From G963667975 sp963677395 (GTDB lineage Bacteria > Bacteroidota > Bacteroidia > Bacteroidales > G963667975), in assembly GCA_963677395.2 (NCBI GenBank), contig OY781965.2, positions 744,001 through 808,000 on the forward strand: DNA of 64,000 bases. The letters run 5' to 3'. The notes beneath the pieces are model-generated. The model was not told the origin of the DNA. It worked only from the letters and a program-made list of their open reading frames with translations, and did not search any database. The number at the start of each line of letters is the position of its first letter. The stretch's first letter is position 1. Position numbers and translations under genes: made by a program. Of this stretch, positions 8,691 to 17,469 are shown in pieces.

Positions 8691-11600
8691 ATGACAAACC
8701 TTCTGAAACAAAGTTTTCTGGGAGCGATTTTTGTATTGATTGCTTTTACCCAGCTCACTGCCCAAAACAAAGAGTACAAGGGTCTATTGTGGGAAATCTC
8801 CGGTAACGGAATGAAAAAACCTTCCTATCTTTATGGTACAATGCATGTTAGTAAAAAACTAGCATTTAACCTTTCTGATACTTTTCACCTTGCCATTCGT
8901 AATTCCGATTATATCTGTCTTGAAACAGATCCCGACACTTGGCTGGATTATTTTTTGAATCCTGAATTTATGCAAATGGTTATGCCTTCTTACTGGAGTA
9001 ACGATTCAAGAGACTTCTACAAAAAGATTTTCCCGGTCAGTTTTCCCGAACCCGTTGTATTTCAGTCATCTTTTGATCATAATCCAGAAATGCTCAATGG
9101 CTTGCTTTATCGATTTGAAGCCGGAAATGATAACTATGAGGAAAATACGTATCTCGACATGTTTATTTATCAGTACGGAAAAAAATTACATAAAAACATC
9201 TCTCAGCTCGAAACAGAAAGAGAATCAATGGGTTTGATGTTGAGAGCAATTGATGCTACCCGCGAAAATAAAGAAGAAAACTGGGGAGCCAAGTTTTTCG
9301 AAAAGCTAAACAAAGAAGAAAAAGACTTAGGAGAATATCTTGAAGATATCTACCGGAAAGGAGACCTGACCAAACTCGATTCGATAAATAACCTGATGTA
9401 TGCACCTTCGTACTTTAAATATTTTATTCAGGAACGTAATAAAAATATGGCTCGCCGAATGGATTCGCTTATGAAAATGGGTGCTGTATTTGCAGGTATC
9501 GGAGCATCGCATCTTCCCGGAAACCATGGTGTTCTAAATTTACTTCGCGAAAGAGGTTACTCTGTTCGTGCGATAGTTCATTCGGAGGGGAAAGTGGCCA
9601 AAAAACTCAAAAAAGAGATTGATCAAACTATTCTTCCGCTTGAACTTCATCAATATACAGCTCCAGATGGCTTATTTACGGTTAATGTACCCGGAAAGCA
9701 ACTTGAAATACCGTTTGTAAACGGTGTACATGCTTTAACGTTTCCTGATATGGCGAATGGTGCAGCTTATTGGATTATCCGCATATCCACATTTGGAAAA
9801 TTAATGGGCAAAACCGAGGAGTATGTTTTAAAACAGGTTGACAGCCTGCTTTACGAGAAAATACCCGGTCAAATATTTAAAAAAGAATTGATTCATAGTA
9901 ATACTGGTCTTCCTGGGTATGATATTTTATCAAAAACCAAAAGAGGAGAACTTCTGCGTTTCAAAATTTTCTCAACTCCAATGGAATTTATTATTTTCAA
10001 GATGAATGGTCAGGATGAATTTGCATTGGGAAAAGAGCCACAGGAGTTTTTTAACTCTATTAAATTCAAATCATTAAATGATAATAACTGGACTACACTC
10101 AATTCAAATTTTGCAAGTGCGTCTGTCTTATTTCCATCAACCTTTAAAGTTGATAAAAAAGAGTCAATCGTAACGTATCAGGCAGTAGATGATAAAGGTG
10201 CGTATTTGTTCCAGTCAACAGCATATCACGATTACAAATACATAGAAGAAGATACTTTTGAGCTTGGACAAATTACATCGCAGTTTATAAAGAACTTTGC
10301 TATCAATGAGTTATCTAAAAGCTATGGTATATATAAAAAGTACCCTTGTGCCGATTTAAAGTACAAACTCACCAACGAAGAAAGCTACCTGTATCTGAAA
10401 ATTGTAATCCGTGGCCCCTATTTTTACCTGCTGGCAGCAAAGACTGCGGAATCTTCAGTGCCTGAAAAGTACTTCAATTCTCTCGAATTCACGAACCCTA
10501 TTTATATTTCAGGATTAGCACCTTACGCCGATACCAACCTTCGTTTTGTTGGATTGTTTCCGCGTAAAGAGATTGACAAACGAGAGAAGTATCAAACAAT
10601 CATTGAACTTTACAACCCTAGCATTATTGGAATTGAAAAGCCTAAAGCCGAAGATAAATACAAATATCAGAATGCAGCTTATGTACTTGCACCTGATGAG
10701 TCAACCGAAGCAATAAAGCTTGATTACGAGAAATTCCACAAGTTCGACTCACCAAAGGATAAAGATAAATTTTGGGAACAACAGGAAAAGAGCTTCCAGT
10801 TCTCAAAGGAGATGAAATTTACGAAGAAAAGCATCAAGCAGCATGGTGATCAGAATATATATGAGGCTTTGATTTGTGATTCAACAAGTTCAAGAGCCAT
10901 CAAAGTAAAGATGATTCAGGAAAATGGTTCGCTTTACACGATAAGGGTTGTCACCGATACTATGGAAACGATAACCCCATGGGTAAAATCGTTCTTCGAA
11001 ACCTTTCAACCGATTGATTCAATAACAGGAACAGACCTCTTTTCCGACAAAACCAAACTCTTTATTGAAGCACTCAAAAGTAGCGATACAACCTTGAATA
11101 AACAGGCGGAAGAATCCTTTGATGAGTTTAGCCCGAAAGATAAAGATGCCGCCCAGATGATAGCATTCATCAGAAGCCCTGAATACTTCAATGTGGGTCT
11201 CGAAAAGCGTTCATTACTTATCTCAAATGCCGGTTTGATTCATCATCCTTCTATGATTCCATTTCTGAAAGAACTTTACCATAAAAATAGTGATACATCC
11301 ACAATTCAGATTGCAATATTAGATGCACTTGCAAGTAACAGAACCAAAGAAGCAACTATTGCTTTTCTGGAGCTTATAACCAAAGAAACACCTTTGTCAA
11401 GTGATGAAATATCAATATTTTACCCGTATAATGATACAGTAGAACTTGCACAATATCTATTTCCTGGGCTTTTGGAAATCATAAAGTATAATGAGTACAA
11501 AAGCAATGTTTACTGGATCTTAGCAGGTGTAACCGATAAAAAACTCATTACTCAGGATAAAATTCTTCCGTATAAGACCAGAATTTTAAAAGATGCAAAT

Positions 11601-12365
11601 GATGAATATAAGCGTCTGTTAAACAATATAGAAGCCAAAGAAGATGATGCCAAATACGCTGGTTATTCAAATTATGATGAAGAAAAAGATGACAACCTGA
11701 AATCGCTTTACGGCTCTTCTGAATCACATCAGCTTATTAATGCTTTTTGCAGAATTTTGATTCCAATGTATAAAGATCCGGCTGTAAAATATTATTTTGA
11801 TAAGCTTGAAAAAGTAAAAGATGACCAGTTGAAACTCTTCCTGAGTCTGTTGTATGCAAAAAATAAAATTGCAGTACCAGATACCAACTGGAAATATCTG
11901 GCTAAAAAAGATAATTTCAGAGGAGTTCTTTATACAGAGCTGAAGAAGATGAAAATGCAAAATAAGATAGATTCTACCTATAAAAATCAGGCTTCATTTG
12001 CAATGGCATCACTCTATAATCCAACTGGAAGTGAAAAACTCACCGGAAACAAAATAGACAGTATTCAATTTATTTCCAGTAAGTTTGTGAAGGTAAAAGG
12101 GGGAGAAGGTTATGTATATTTCTACACTTACCGTTATAAAGATTATGAAGATGAAACAAAATACGGATTTGCTTACACGGGATTGATTCCTTCAGATAAG
12201 TCAAAATATGAACTGATTTCAGGGATTGATCTTGTTGAATCAGAAGAATATGACCCTAAAACGACTACTGTTGAAGAAATGATCGACGAATCAGTGGAAA
12301 GCATTCTTCTGTACAAACGACTTAGAGCAAACGGGTACAAGCAAAACTTTAATTTTGATTTGTAG
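8691..12365 (+). CDS. Very large TraB/GumN-family protein
   Basis: A 1224-residue protein with a signal peptide (FTQLTAQ). Residues about 28-300 are a TraB/GumN domain: GLLWEISGNG, SYLYGTMHVSKK near the start and GAVFAGIGASHLPGNHG with LLRERGYSV near the end, the hallmark GTxH and GxSHLPG motifs. Characterised relatives of this fold include Tiki metalloproteases. Usual bacterial members are about 280-300 residues, so this one carries about 900 extra residues. The first part of the extension looks like repeated alpha/beta units (for example FTVNVPGKQLEIPF and ASVLFPSTFKVDK). The region about 830-1040 is alpha-helical and HEAT-like. The gene stands alone between two receptor operons read on the other strand. 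Function unknown; a peptidase or scaffold in the periplasm is possible. Confidence 0.75.
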   Translation: MTNLLKQSFLGAIFVLIAFTQLTAQNKEYKGLLWEISGNGMKKPSYLYGTMHVSKKLAFNLSDTFHLAIRNSDYICLETDPDTWLDYFLNPEFMQMVMPSYWSNDSRDFYKKIFPVSFPEPVVFQSSFDHNPEMLNGLLYRFEAGNDNYEENTYLDMFIYQYGKKLHKNISQLETERESMGLMLRAIDATRENKEENWGAKFFEKLNKEEKDLGEYLEDIYRKGDLTKLDSINNLMYAPSYFKYFIQERNKNMARRMDSLMKMGAVFAGIGASHLPGNHGVLNLLRERGYSVRAIVHSEGKVAKKLKKEIDQTILPLELHQYTAPDGLFTVNVPGKQLEIPFVNGVHALTFPDMANGAAYWIIRISTFGKLMGKTEEYVLKQVDSLLYEKIPGQIFKKELIHSNTGLPGYDILSKTKRGELLRFKIFSTPMEFIIFKMNGQDEFALGKEPQEFFNSIKFKSLNDNNWTTLNSNFASASVLFPSTFKVDKKESIVTYQAVDDKGAYLFQSTAYHDYKYIEEDTFELGQITSQFIKNFAINELSKSYGIYKKYPCADLKYKLTNEESYLYLKIVIRGPYFYLLAAKTAESSVPEKYFNSLEFTNPIYISGLAPYADTNLRFVGLFPRKEIDKREKYQTIIELYNPSIIGIEKPKAEDKYKYQNAAYVLAPDESTEAIKLDYEKFHKFDSPKDKDKFWEQQEKSFQFSKEMKFTKKSIKQHGDQNIYEALICDSTSSRAIKVKMIQENGSLYTIRVVTDTMETITPWVKSFFETFQPIDSITGTDLFSDKTKLFIEALKSSDTTLNKQAEESFDEFSPKDKDAAQMIAFIRSPEYFNVGLEKRSLLISNAGLIHHPSMIPFLKELYHKNSDTSTIQIAILDALASNRTKEATIAFLELITKETPLSSDEISIFYPYNDTVELAQYLFPGLLEIIKYNEYKSNVYWILAGVTDKKLITQDKILPYKTRILKDANDEYKRLLNNIEAKEDDAKYAGYSNYDEEKDDNLKSLYGSSESHQLINAFCRILIPMYKDPAVKYYFDKLEKVKDDQLKLFLSLLYAKNKIAVPDTNWKYLAKKDNFRGVLYTELKKMKMQNKIDSTYKNQASFAMASLYNPTGSEKLTGNKIDSIQFISSKFVKVKGGEGYVYFYTYRYKDYEDETKYGFAYTGLIPSDKSKYELISGIDLVESEEYDPKTTTVEEMIDESVESILLYKRLRANGYKQNFNFDL

Positions 12366-12415
12366 AACCTAAAAGAAGAGGCAGCCTGAAAAGTTCCTCA
12401 TCTGCTAAAAAGACG

Positions 12416-12480
12416 TTCGATCCACTCATCTGACAACATATTGAATAATAGTTGTCAGATGAGTGGATCGAAATATTTTT
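12416..12480. terminator. Perfect 22-bp hairpin, bidirectional terminator
   Basis: Arms 12416-12437 and 12451-12472 pair without mismatch around a 13-base loop, followed by ATATTTTT. The site lies between the convergent TraB/GumN and TonB receptor genes and can end both transcripts. Confidence 0.85.
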
Positions 12481-12512
12481 AGGTTATTGCATTTAAGGAA
12501 GTTTTTTGCCGT

Positions 12513-14582
12513 TTAGTATGGCATTGACCAATTGAGTGAAAATTGAAAAAATCGTCCGGGTGAGGGATATCCTTTCCGGTCGATATATTTTTTATCAAAG
12601 ATGTTTTCTGCAGAGAAAGATGCAGAGAAAAATGGATTTATTTTGTATCTGAGATTTGCGTTCAACAACGAAATTGCTTCCAGTTCTATCGTGTTTCCAT
12701 CGTCAAACCATTGCTTTCCAATATATTGATAACTCACAGATCCATTTAGTTTTCCTTTGCTGAAAACAAGTTCTGCCGTAAACTGATGATCGGGGACTTC
12801 CATAAGTTTTTTGCCAGAAATATCAAGAGAATCAGATGGTCCTCTTTTATATTCGGTAATTTTAGAAGTATTGAAGTTGTAAGATAAATTTAGCTGAAGC
12901 TGTTTTAGTATATGATATTGAGCACCCATTTCAAAACCCAGGATTCTTACGTTAGATATGTTTTGTCTTTTTAGCACGGGTTTCAATGTGTTTTCACCAA
13001 TATCTGCAGAATCGCCTGTGGAAACCTGATATTGAAAATCTTTGCCATAGGAGATGTAGAATGAGGGTTTTAACATAATTTTTTCACCAATGAATGAAGC
13101 AGAACCTAACTCAAATGTAGTGATCGATTCAGGTTTTAAAGATGGATTAGCCAGTTTCATGCCTTTCCTTATTTTTCCTGTGCGAACCATGTCATCCAAT
13201 CGGGGAGGCATAAATCCGGTTGCTGCCGAAGCAAATACACTGTGATTTTCAGATAACCTGTATCTTAATCCAAATTTTGGACTGAACTGAGACCATGAAT
13301 TTTCTGGAAAATATCCCTGGAAAGGAATGCTTGCTGAACTAATTACGGAAGCATTTTCGATAAAAAATTGCCCATTTTTGAATCTTGCATAATCAATTCG
13401 TAGCCCTCCGGATGCAAAAAGCTTGTTTTTAACCAACGGATAATCAGCATGAATAAAACCAGAATAGAAAAGCAAAGTCCCTTTGTTGGAAATAAGATCG
13501 GTAGAAGTAAAGTATTGGTCGTAAGAATCCTGTGACCCTGATTTGACATCAAATCCTACTGTGAAAATATTTTTCAGTAAATGGGGCTTGAATGAGAACC
13601 AGATGCCCATATCGGAGCTGATTGTGTGAGTGTCATATAAACGATAAACACCACTTTGATTTACGCTTTCATTTTGTTTAAAGAAATTTTCACGGTTCAG
13701 AAAGGCCTTTAAATCAATCATTCCCAAGGATAAATCATTCTGGTAGGAGACATTCAAAAAGTGAGTTTCAAAACGATTGTATGTGCCGTCATCTTCATAA
13801 ACTTTAACACCTTCTCCTCTGCGATCGTCAAAATACCGGTACGATACAATCAATTTATGTTTTTCCGAAAATCTGTAGCCCAGACTTCCTTCAACAGCGT
13901 ACTCTTTCAGAAAGGCTTTTGTACTGGTTGAATCTCGTGTTGTTTCAGATTCAAGAATATAGCCATCACCTTTGCGATAAAATGCAGTTAAATTGTAAAA
14001 CAATCCTTTCCCTTTTTTAAGTTGATTCCCCTGAAAGCGGAACCGACCGGAGTACATGCCCATAGAGCCCAGACCCAGATTCACAGAAATGAGTTTTGCT
14101 GTATCTGTTTTGGTTAAAAGATTGATAACACCTCCCATCGCATTGTTGCCATAAACAGAAGAAGCCGGGCCTTTCAAAACTTCTACTTTTTCCAGCTCAT
14201 CAGGAAATAATAAATGCCAGTTAACAGAACCTCCTGAAGATTGGTTGAGTGGAACTCCATTGAGCATTACCAAAACACGGGAACTTCCATTCAGACCTCG
14301 CATCGTTACGGCAGAATTCCGGGAAAAGATTCCCCAGCTTCGGTTTACAAATACCCCGGGAATCAGGCGTAATGCATCATCAACATTAAAAAGTGGCATT
14401 GCTTCTAAATCTGATTTGTTTCTCGATTCAAGCTGTGATGGGGTTTTATCCATGCTTGCAGGAAATCTTGAAGAAGTAACCACAAACTCTTTCAGCTTCA
14501 GCTTCCATGCAACTGAATCCTGTTGCGCTTTCAGAATGCTTAACGAAAAAAGTAATATCAATGCTAAAGAAATTCTGCGCAT
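12513..14582 (-). CDS. TonB-dependent outer-membrane receptor
   Basis: A 689-residue receptor: signal peptide (LSILKAQ), plug domain at about residues 25-160 (FVVTSSRFPASMDKTP, VTMRGLNG, MLNGVPLNQSSGG, LKGPASSVYGNNAMGGVINLLTK) and a 22-strand barrel with SLNWSMPY at the end. It lacks the N-terminal carboxypeptidase-like domain of its paralogue at 3953-6292 but shares long runs with it, including VNWxLxxxDxxxxxEVxKGPxSS, RYFDDRRGEG versus RYDDERGGGE, and the barrel end. It begins 2 bp after the stop of a lipoprotein gene and is last in the ModE-containing operon. It should import a TonB-dependent ligand; a molybdenum or tungsten compound is the inference from the operon. Confidence 0.9.
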   Translation of the reverse strand: MRRISLALILLFSLSILKAQQDSVAWKLKLKEFVVTSSRFPASMDKTPSQLESRNKSDLEAMPLFNVDDALRLIPGVFVNRSWGIFSRNSAVTMRGLNGSSRVLVMLNGVPLNQSSGGSVNWHLLFPDELEKVEVLKGPASSVYGNNAMGGVINLLTKTDTAKLISVNLGLGSMGMYSGRFRFQGNQLKKGKGLFYNLTAFYRKGDGYILESETTRDSTSTKAFLKEYAVEGSLGYRFSEKHKLIVSYRYFDDRRGEGVKVYEDDGTYNRFETHFLNVSYQNDLSLGMIDLKAFLNRENFFKQNESVNQSGVYRLYDTHTISSDMGIWFSFKPHLLKNIFTVGFDVKSGSQDSYDQYFTSTDLISNKGTLLFYSGFIHADYPLVKNKLFASGGLRIDYARFKNGQFFIENASVISSASIPFQGYFPENSWSQFSPKFGLRYRLSENHSVFASAATGFMPPRLDDMVRTGKIRKGMKLANPSLKPESITTFELGSASFIGEKIMLKPSFYISYGKDFQYQVSTGDSADIGENTLKPVLKRQNISNVRILGFEMGAQYHILKQLQLNLSYNFNTSKITEYKRGPSDSLDISGKKLMEVPDHQFTAELVFSKGKLNGSVSYQYIGKQWFDDGNTIELEAISLLNANLRYKINPFFSASFSAENIFDKKYIDRKGYPSPGRFFQFSLNWSMPY

Positions 14583-14584
14583 CG

Positions 14585-15496
14585 TTATTGTTGGTATTTT
14601 ATTTCGAAAATAATATTTCCGGCTTGTTGTCCGGTCACCTGCTTTACTTTAAAGATACCCAGTTTATTCGAAGCCGTTTTAAAGTAGTAACAATCGTTGG
14701 CAGTCAGAAATTTTGCTTTGCGTTTCGCGAGAGAAGGTACATAGTTTGCAAGCAAAAGACTATCATTTTGCATAGAGTCAAATACTCCGGAGGCTAAGGA
14801 TGCGTAGATGAATCTGGTTTCGCGTTTTGTACTCCAGCTTAAGGGTGAAAAGGGATCCGGATAAATTCCTGTTTCAATATTTGCCCCAGGTGAAGCCAGT
14901 GTATTTCCTTCAGGACCAAAATAATAGCAGATATCAATCAGATTCTGATTGAGAGAAGCCGCTTCAATATTGTAAACAGAATCATTTCCGAACGCACAGA
15001 ATCCTCCGTAAACCGTATTTTGCTGTGCCCCTAATTGAATGGTTTTTACTGTAGTCAATGGATTGAATGCCGAAATAGTATCACTCTTTAAATGGATAGT
15101 CCTAATCGAATTTGCTCCGTTTCTGTCGCGAATCAGAAAAGTCCAGCTTTCTTCCTTTGCTGCAGTTTTATTAAGAATTCCATTCCATGAAAAAGAGGAG
15201 GAATGCATGGCTGAATCAAGGTAACGCACTTCCGTTCCGTTATTTACGATAATCACGAAATTTGTCAGATCTGCAGAGCCTTTTTCAGCACTCAGCTTTA
15301 CTCTAAAACTTTCTCCGGGTTTGAGAATCGTATCGTTTGAAAGATATCCTGATTCTGAAATCAAATGAATTAGAGGTGGTTCGTTGTTTTCATTCTCTTT
15401 GCAGCCTGTTATCAGGAAAAACAATAGAATTATTCCGATATGAATATATTTACATTTCGTAACGAATAAAAACAGAAAGGCAATCCCATGCTTCAT
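14585..15496 (-). CDS. Lipoprotein, paralogue of the 7302-8192 product
   Basis: A 303-residue lipoprotein. I chose the ATG at 15496 because it gives a standard signal sequence with lipobox FLITGC (Cys32) and a 14-bp gap to the preceding gene; a longer frame reaching 15556 would add 20 residues overlapping that gene. The mature part begins KENENNEPP and shares its full layout with the lipoprotein at 7302-8192 (see that entry), ending FKVKQVTGQQAGNIIFEIKYQQ. The stop codon lies 2 bp before the TonB receptor start, so the two are translationally close. It is probably the surface-exposed partner of that receptor. No named family is recognised. Confidence 0.75.
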   Translation of the reverse strand: MKHGIAFLFLFVTKCKYIHIGIILLFFLITGCKENENNEPPLIHLISESGYLSNDTILKPGESFRVKLSAEKGSADLTNFVIIVNNGTEVRYLDSAMHSSSFSWNGILNKTAAKEESWTFLIRDRNGANSIRTIHLKSDTISAFNPLTTVKTIQLGAQQNTVYGGFCAFGNDSVYNIEAASLNQNLIDICYYFGPEGNTLASPGANIETGIYPDPFSPLSWSTKRETRFIYASLASGVFDSMQNDSLLLANYVPSLAKRKAKFLTANDCYYFKTASNKLGIFKVKQVTGQQAGNIIFEIKYQQ

Positions 15497-15510
15497 GGTA
15501 ATAATCAGAA

Positions 15511-16077
15511 TTATAAATACTTGCGAATTAATTTTGTACCAAAAAATGCGATACAAACTCCTGCTAAGCCGAATAAAAAGAAGCTGATATGAGGATATAC
15601 AAATCCAAATTTCAGAAATGCACCTTTCAGCGGAATGATGGATAACAGTCCGAGAATCATACGTACAAAGGGAATGAGAGCGTAAGATAATCCACCTAAA
15701 ATGATAAGCAGAAAAGCGTTTTTAATCTTCTGAGTCCGCATTAAATCGAATGTAAATCCTGGAATTGTATAAACAAGAGAAGCTAAAGGATCTTTAAATC
15801 CTAAAAACGGCATCAGTAAAGCAAAGCCCATGCCCATTGACAGAATACTTCCGGCATAGGAAAACCGGGAATTGTATTTTCCTGAAAACAGCAAAGCCAT
15901 GAATACTAAGCCATGATGACCGGGCATACTTATTCCGGCTTTAAATTTGGCATGAAACAGTATTGCCAATGCTCCTGTAAAAAACAGAAGTAAGAATTCT
16001 AAACTATATGGAATACTTTTAAGAAGATATAGACTTGACGTATTCTTTACCAGCTGATTTCCATCGTATGTTTTCAT
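15511..16077 (-). CDS. Small polytopic membrane protein, possible ECF-type substrate-specific component
   Basis: A 188-residue protein with five or six hydrophobic helices. The N-terminal part contains PGHHGLVFMALLFSGKY between helices 1 and 2, followed by a Gly-rich helix. Size, helix number and lack of an ATPase resemble substrate-specific (S) components of energy-coupling-factor transporters, but I do not recognise a named family. The chosen ATG makes the gene overlap the TiaS-like gene by 59 bp; a later non-ATG start would reduce this and cannot be excluded. It sits mid-operon with ModE, a lipoprotein and a TonB receptor, so an inner-membrane transport step for the receptor's ligand is a reasonable but unproven role. 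Confidence 0.55.
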   Translation of the reverse strand: MKTYDGNQLVKNTSSLYLLKSIPYSLEFLLLFFTGALAILFHAKFKAGISMPGHHGLVFMALLFSGKYNSRFSYAGSILSMGMGFALLMPFLGFKDPLASLVYTIPGFTFDLMRTQKIKNAFLLIILGGLSYALIPFVRMILGLLSIIPLKGAFLKFGFVYPHISFFLFGLAGVCIAFFGTKLIRKYL

Positions 16078-16756
16078 CTTGATTTTCCTCCACGTACAAA
16101 GTTATTTTTTTATTTCTCATCACAGGCCTGAACCAATCGTTCAGGGTTAAAAAATCGTTATCCGGAACTTCTGTTTCTGAGAGATTCCATACCAATTCGA
16201 TTGGCACAGTCTTTTTCAGTTCAGATATTTTCCAGATTCCTTCAGTATCTCGAAGGTTTTTCAGCCATAGCAAACGGCCATCAGATCCCCACATTTTCAA
16301 ACCCACTGCGGCTAAAGCTCCGATAACTCCGCACTTTGTTCCCAATAAGCCTTCGAGGTAAATAGTTTCTTGCTTGGCTAAATTAAGAGCATCATCCATT
16401 TTAAGAACCAGCTTTTTAGCTGATAGTCCCCAATCGATAATGCTTTGAATATCTTTTTTAGGTGCAAAACATAAGCCAACATCAGAACCATCAGCTCCTT
16501 CGCGACTTAGAAATTCACGACAAAAAAGACGTACTTCATCCGGATTTTCACAGAGCACTTCCAAGCATGCAGAACTATTATGTGAAGTATAAGGAATATC
16601 TGGATGAACCAAAAGCTGATGGCGGGTAATACTCACCATTTCGGCAATACTTTTTTCCATCAGCAGGTGACCTAATCTGCGAACCAGATACCCTGTTCCG
16701 CGGCTTTGAAGATTATCTGTATCGTCAATTCCGATCAGACAGGCATTACTCATCAT
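16019..16756 (-). CDS. TiaS-like kinase-domain protein (IGIDDTDN family)
   Basis: A 245-residue protein starting MMSNACLIGIDDTDN. The IGIDDTDN motif (residues 8-15) followed by SRGTGYLVRRL is the nucleotide-binding signature of the TCKD kinase domain of archaeal TiaS, which agmatinylates tRNA-Ile2. Here only that domain is present; the OB-fold and zinc-finger parts of TiaS are missing. Bacteria use TilS for the equivalent tRNA step, so tRNA modification is unlikely. The start overlaps the end of the ModE-like gene by 11 bp (ATGATGAG), so the two are translationally coupled; a start one codon later is equally possible. The role is unknown; a small-molecule kinase acting on the imported ligand or a cofactor precursor is a guess. 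Confidence 0.65.
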   Translation of the reverse strand: MMSNACLIGIDDTDNLQSRGTGYLVRRLGHLLMEKSIAEMVSITRHQLLVHPDIPYTSHNSSACLEVLCENPDEVRLFCREFLSREGADGSDVGLCFAPKKDIQSIIDWGLSAKKLVLKMDDALNLAKQETIYLEGLLGTKCGVIGALAAVGLKMWGSDGRLLWLKNLRDTEGIWKISELKKTVPIELVWNLSETEVPDNDFLTLNDWFRPVMRNKKITLYVEENQDENIRWKSAGKEYVKSISS

Positions 16757-17138
16757 CGTCTCTTTTGGGAAGTTTAGAGCGGAACTCTTCGAAGGCATTT
16801 TCTACTTCATCATCAAGACGTTTGTGTAATGCTTCATAGGCTTCCAGCAGTTGTTTGGCGCGAGGAGTGAGAGTGGATTGCCCTCCATCTTTTCCTCCCC
16901 GGTGCTTGTCAGTAAGTTCGTAGCCAAGTAATTCCTCGGCTTTTTTGATGTCTCCCCAGGCTTTGCGATAACTTAAACCCAATACATCGGCAGCAGCAGC
17001 AAGCGAGCCTTTCTCCTCAATGGTTCGCAACAACTTATATTTTCCTTCCCCCAAAATACCTTCTCCTGCGATGTTGGACAGCCAGATTTTGTAGTTGAGT
17101 AAAACTCTGCTCCGTTGAGCCTCATGTTTGGGTTTCAT
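16746..17138 (-). CDS. ModE-type winged-helix regulator without TOBE domains
   Basis: A 130-residue protein. Residues about 22-110 match the DNA-binding domain of ModE: GILGEGKYKLLRTIEEKGSL, then AAAADVLGLSYRKAWGDIK (helix-turn-helix) and the wing with RGGKDGGQSTLTPRAKQLLEAY. E. coli ModE is twice as long and binds molybdate through two TOBE domains; this protein stops after a short charged helix, so it cannot sense molybdate that way. Such short forms are common and may respond to another signal or a partner. It lies inside the operon it probably controls, and two 24-bp palindromes of ModE-box size occur upstream of the two transport operons. Family confident; sensed ligand unknown. Confidence 0.85.
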   Translation of the reverse strand: MKPKHEAQRSRVLLNYKIWLSNIAGEGILGEGKYKLLRTIEEKGSLAAAADVLGLSYRKAWGDIKKAEELLGYELTDKHRGGKDGGQSTLTPRAKQLLEAYEALHKRLDDEVENAFEEFRSKLPKRDDDE

Positions 17139-17147
17139 AATCTGGAA

Positions 17148-17429
17148 TTATTTATAAAGACAACGATAAGAGGTATCGCCATCGCATTTTACCTTAAACT
17201 TTACATCTTTGGCCACTATAAAGGTTTCAAATTCTTTGTAGGCCTTCCATTCGGTTTCTCCAGGAAGCTGCACATGAAGAATTCCTGATGTTACGGTCAT
17301 GTATTCTACTGTATTTGTTCCGAATTCATATTCGCCAGGAGCCATTACTCCAATAGTTGCACGACCTTCACCGGTTTCGAAAGCGATTGATTTTACTTTA
17401 CCGCCAAAATATTCATTTACGTTAAACAT
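17148..17429 (-). CDS. ppnP: Pyrimidine/purine nucleoside phosphorylase PpnP
   Basis: A 93-residue single-domain cupin starting MFNVNEYFGGKVKS, the start typical of the PpnP (DUF1255/YaiE) family, with GRATIGVMAPGEYEF, EYMTVTSG and the end ...SYRCLYK. A longer open frame exists (to 17546) but the family start and the usual 94-residue length place the ATG at 17429. PpnP cleaves nucleosides with phosphate to free base and ribose-1-phosphate in the cytoplasm. The gene sits between a DUF364 gene and the ModE-like gene, all on one strand with short gaps. Why a nucleoside phosphorylase belongs with a metal-uptake operon is unclear; it may be a passenger, or act on a nucleotide-linked cofactor. Confidence 0.9.
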   Translation of the reverse strand: MFNVNEYFGGKVKSIAFETGEGRATIGVMAPGEYEFGTNTVEYMTVTSGILHVQLPGETEWKAYKEFETFIVAKDVKFKVKCDGDTSYRCLYK

Positions 17430-17469
17430 GTTGTATGTGTTTTTATGGTTATAATTTAATGAGTTAGAA

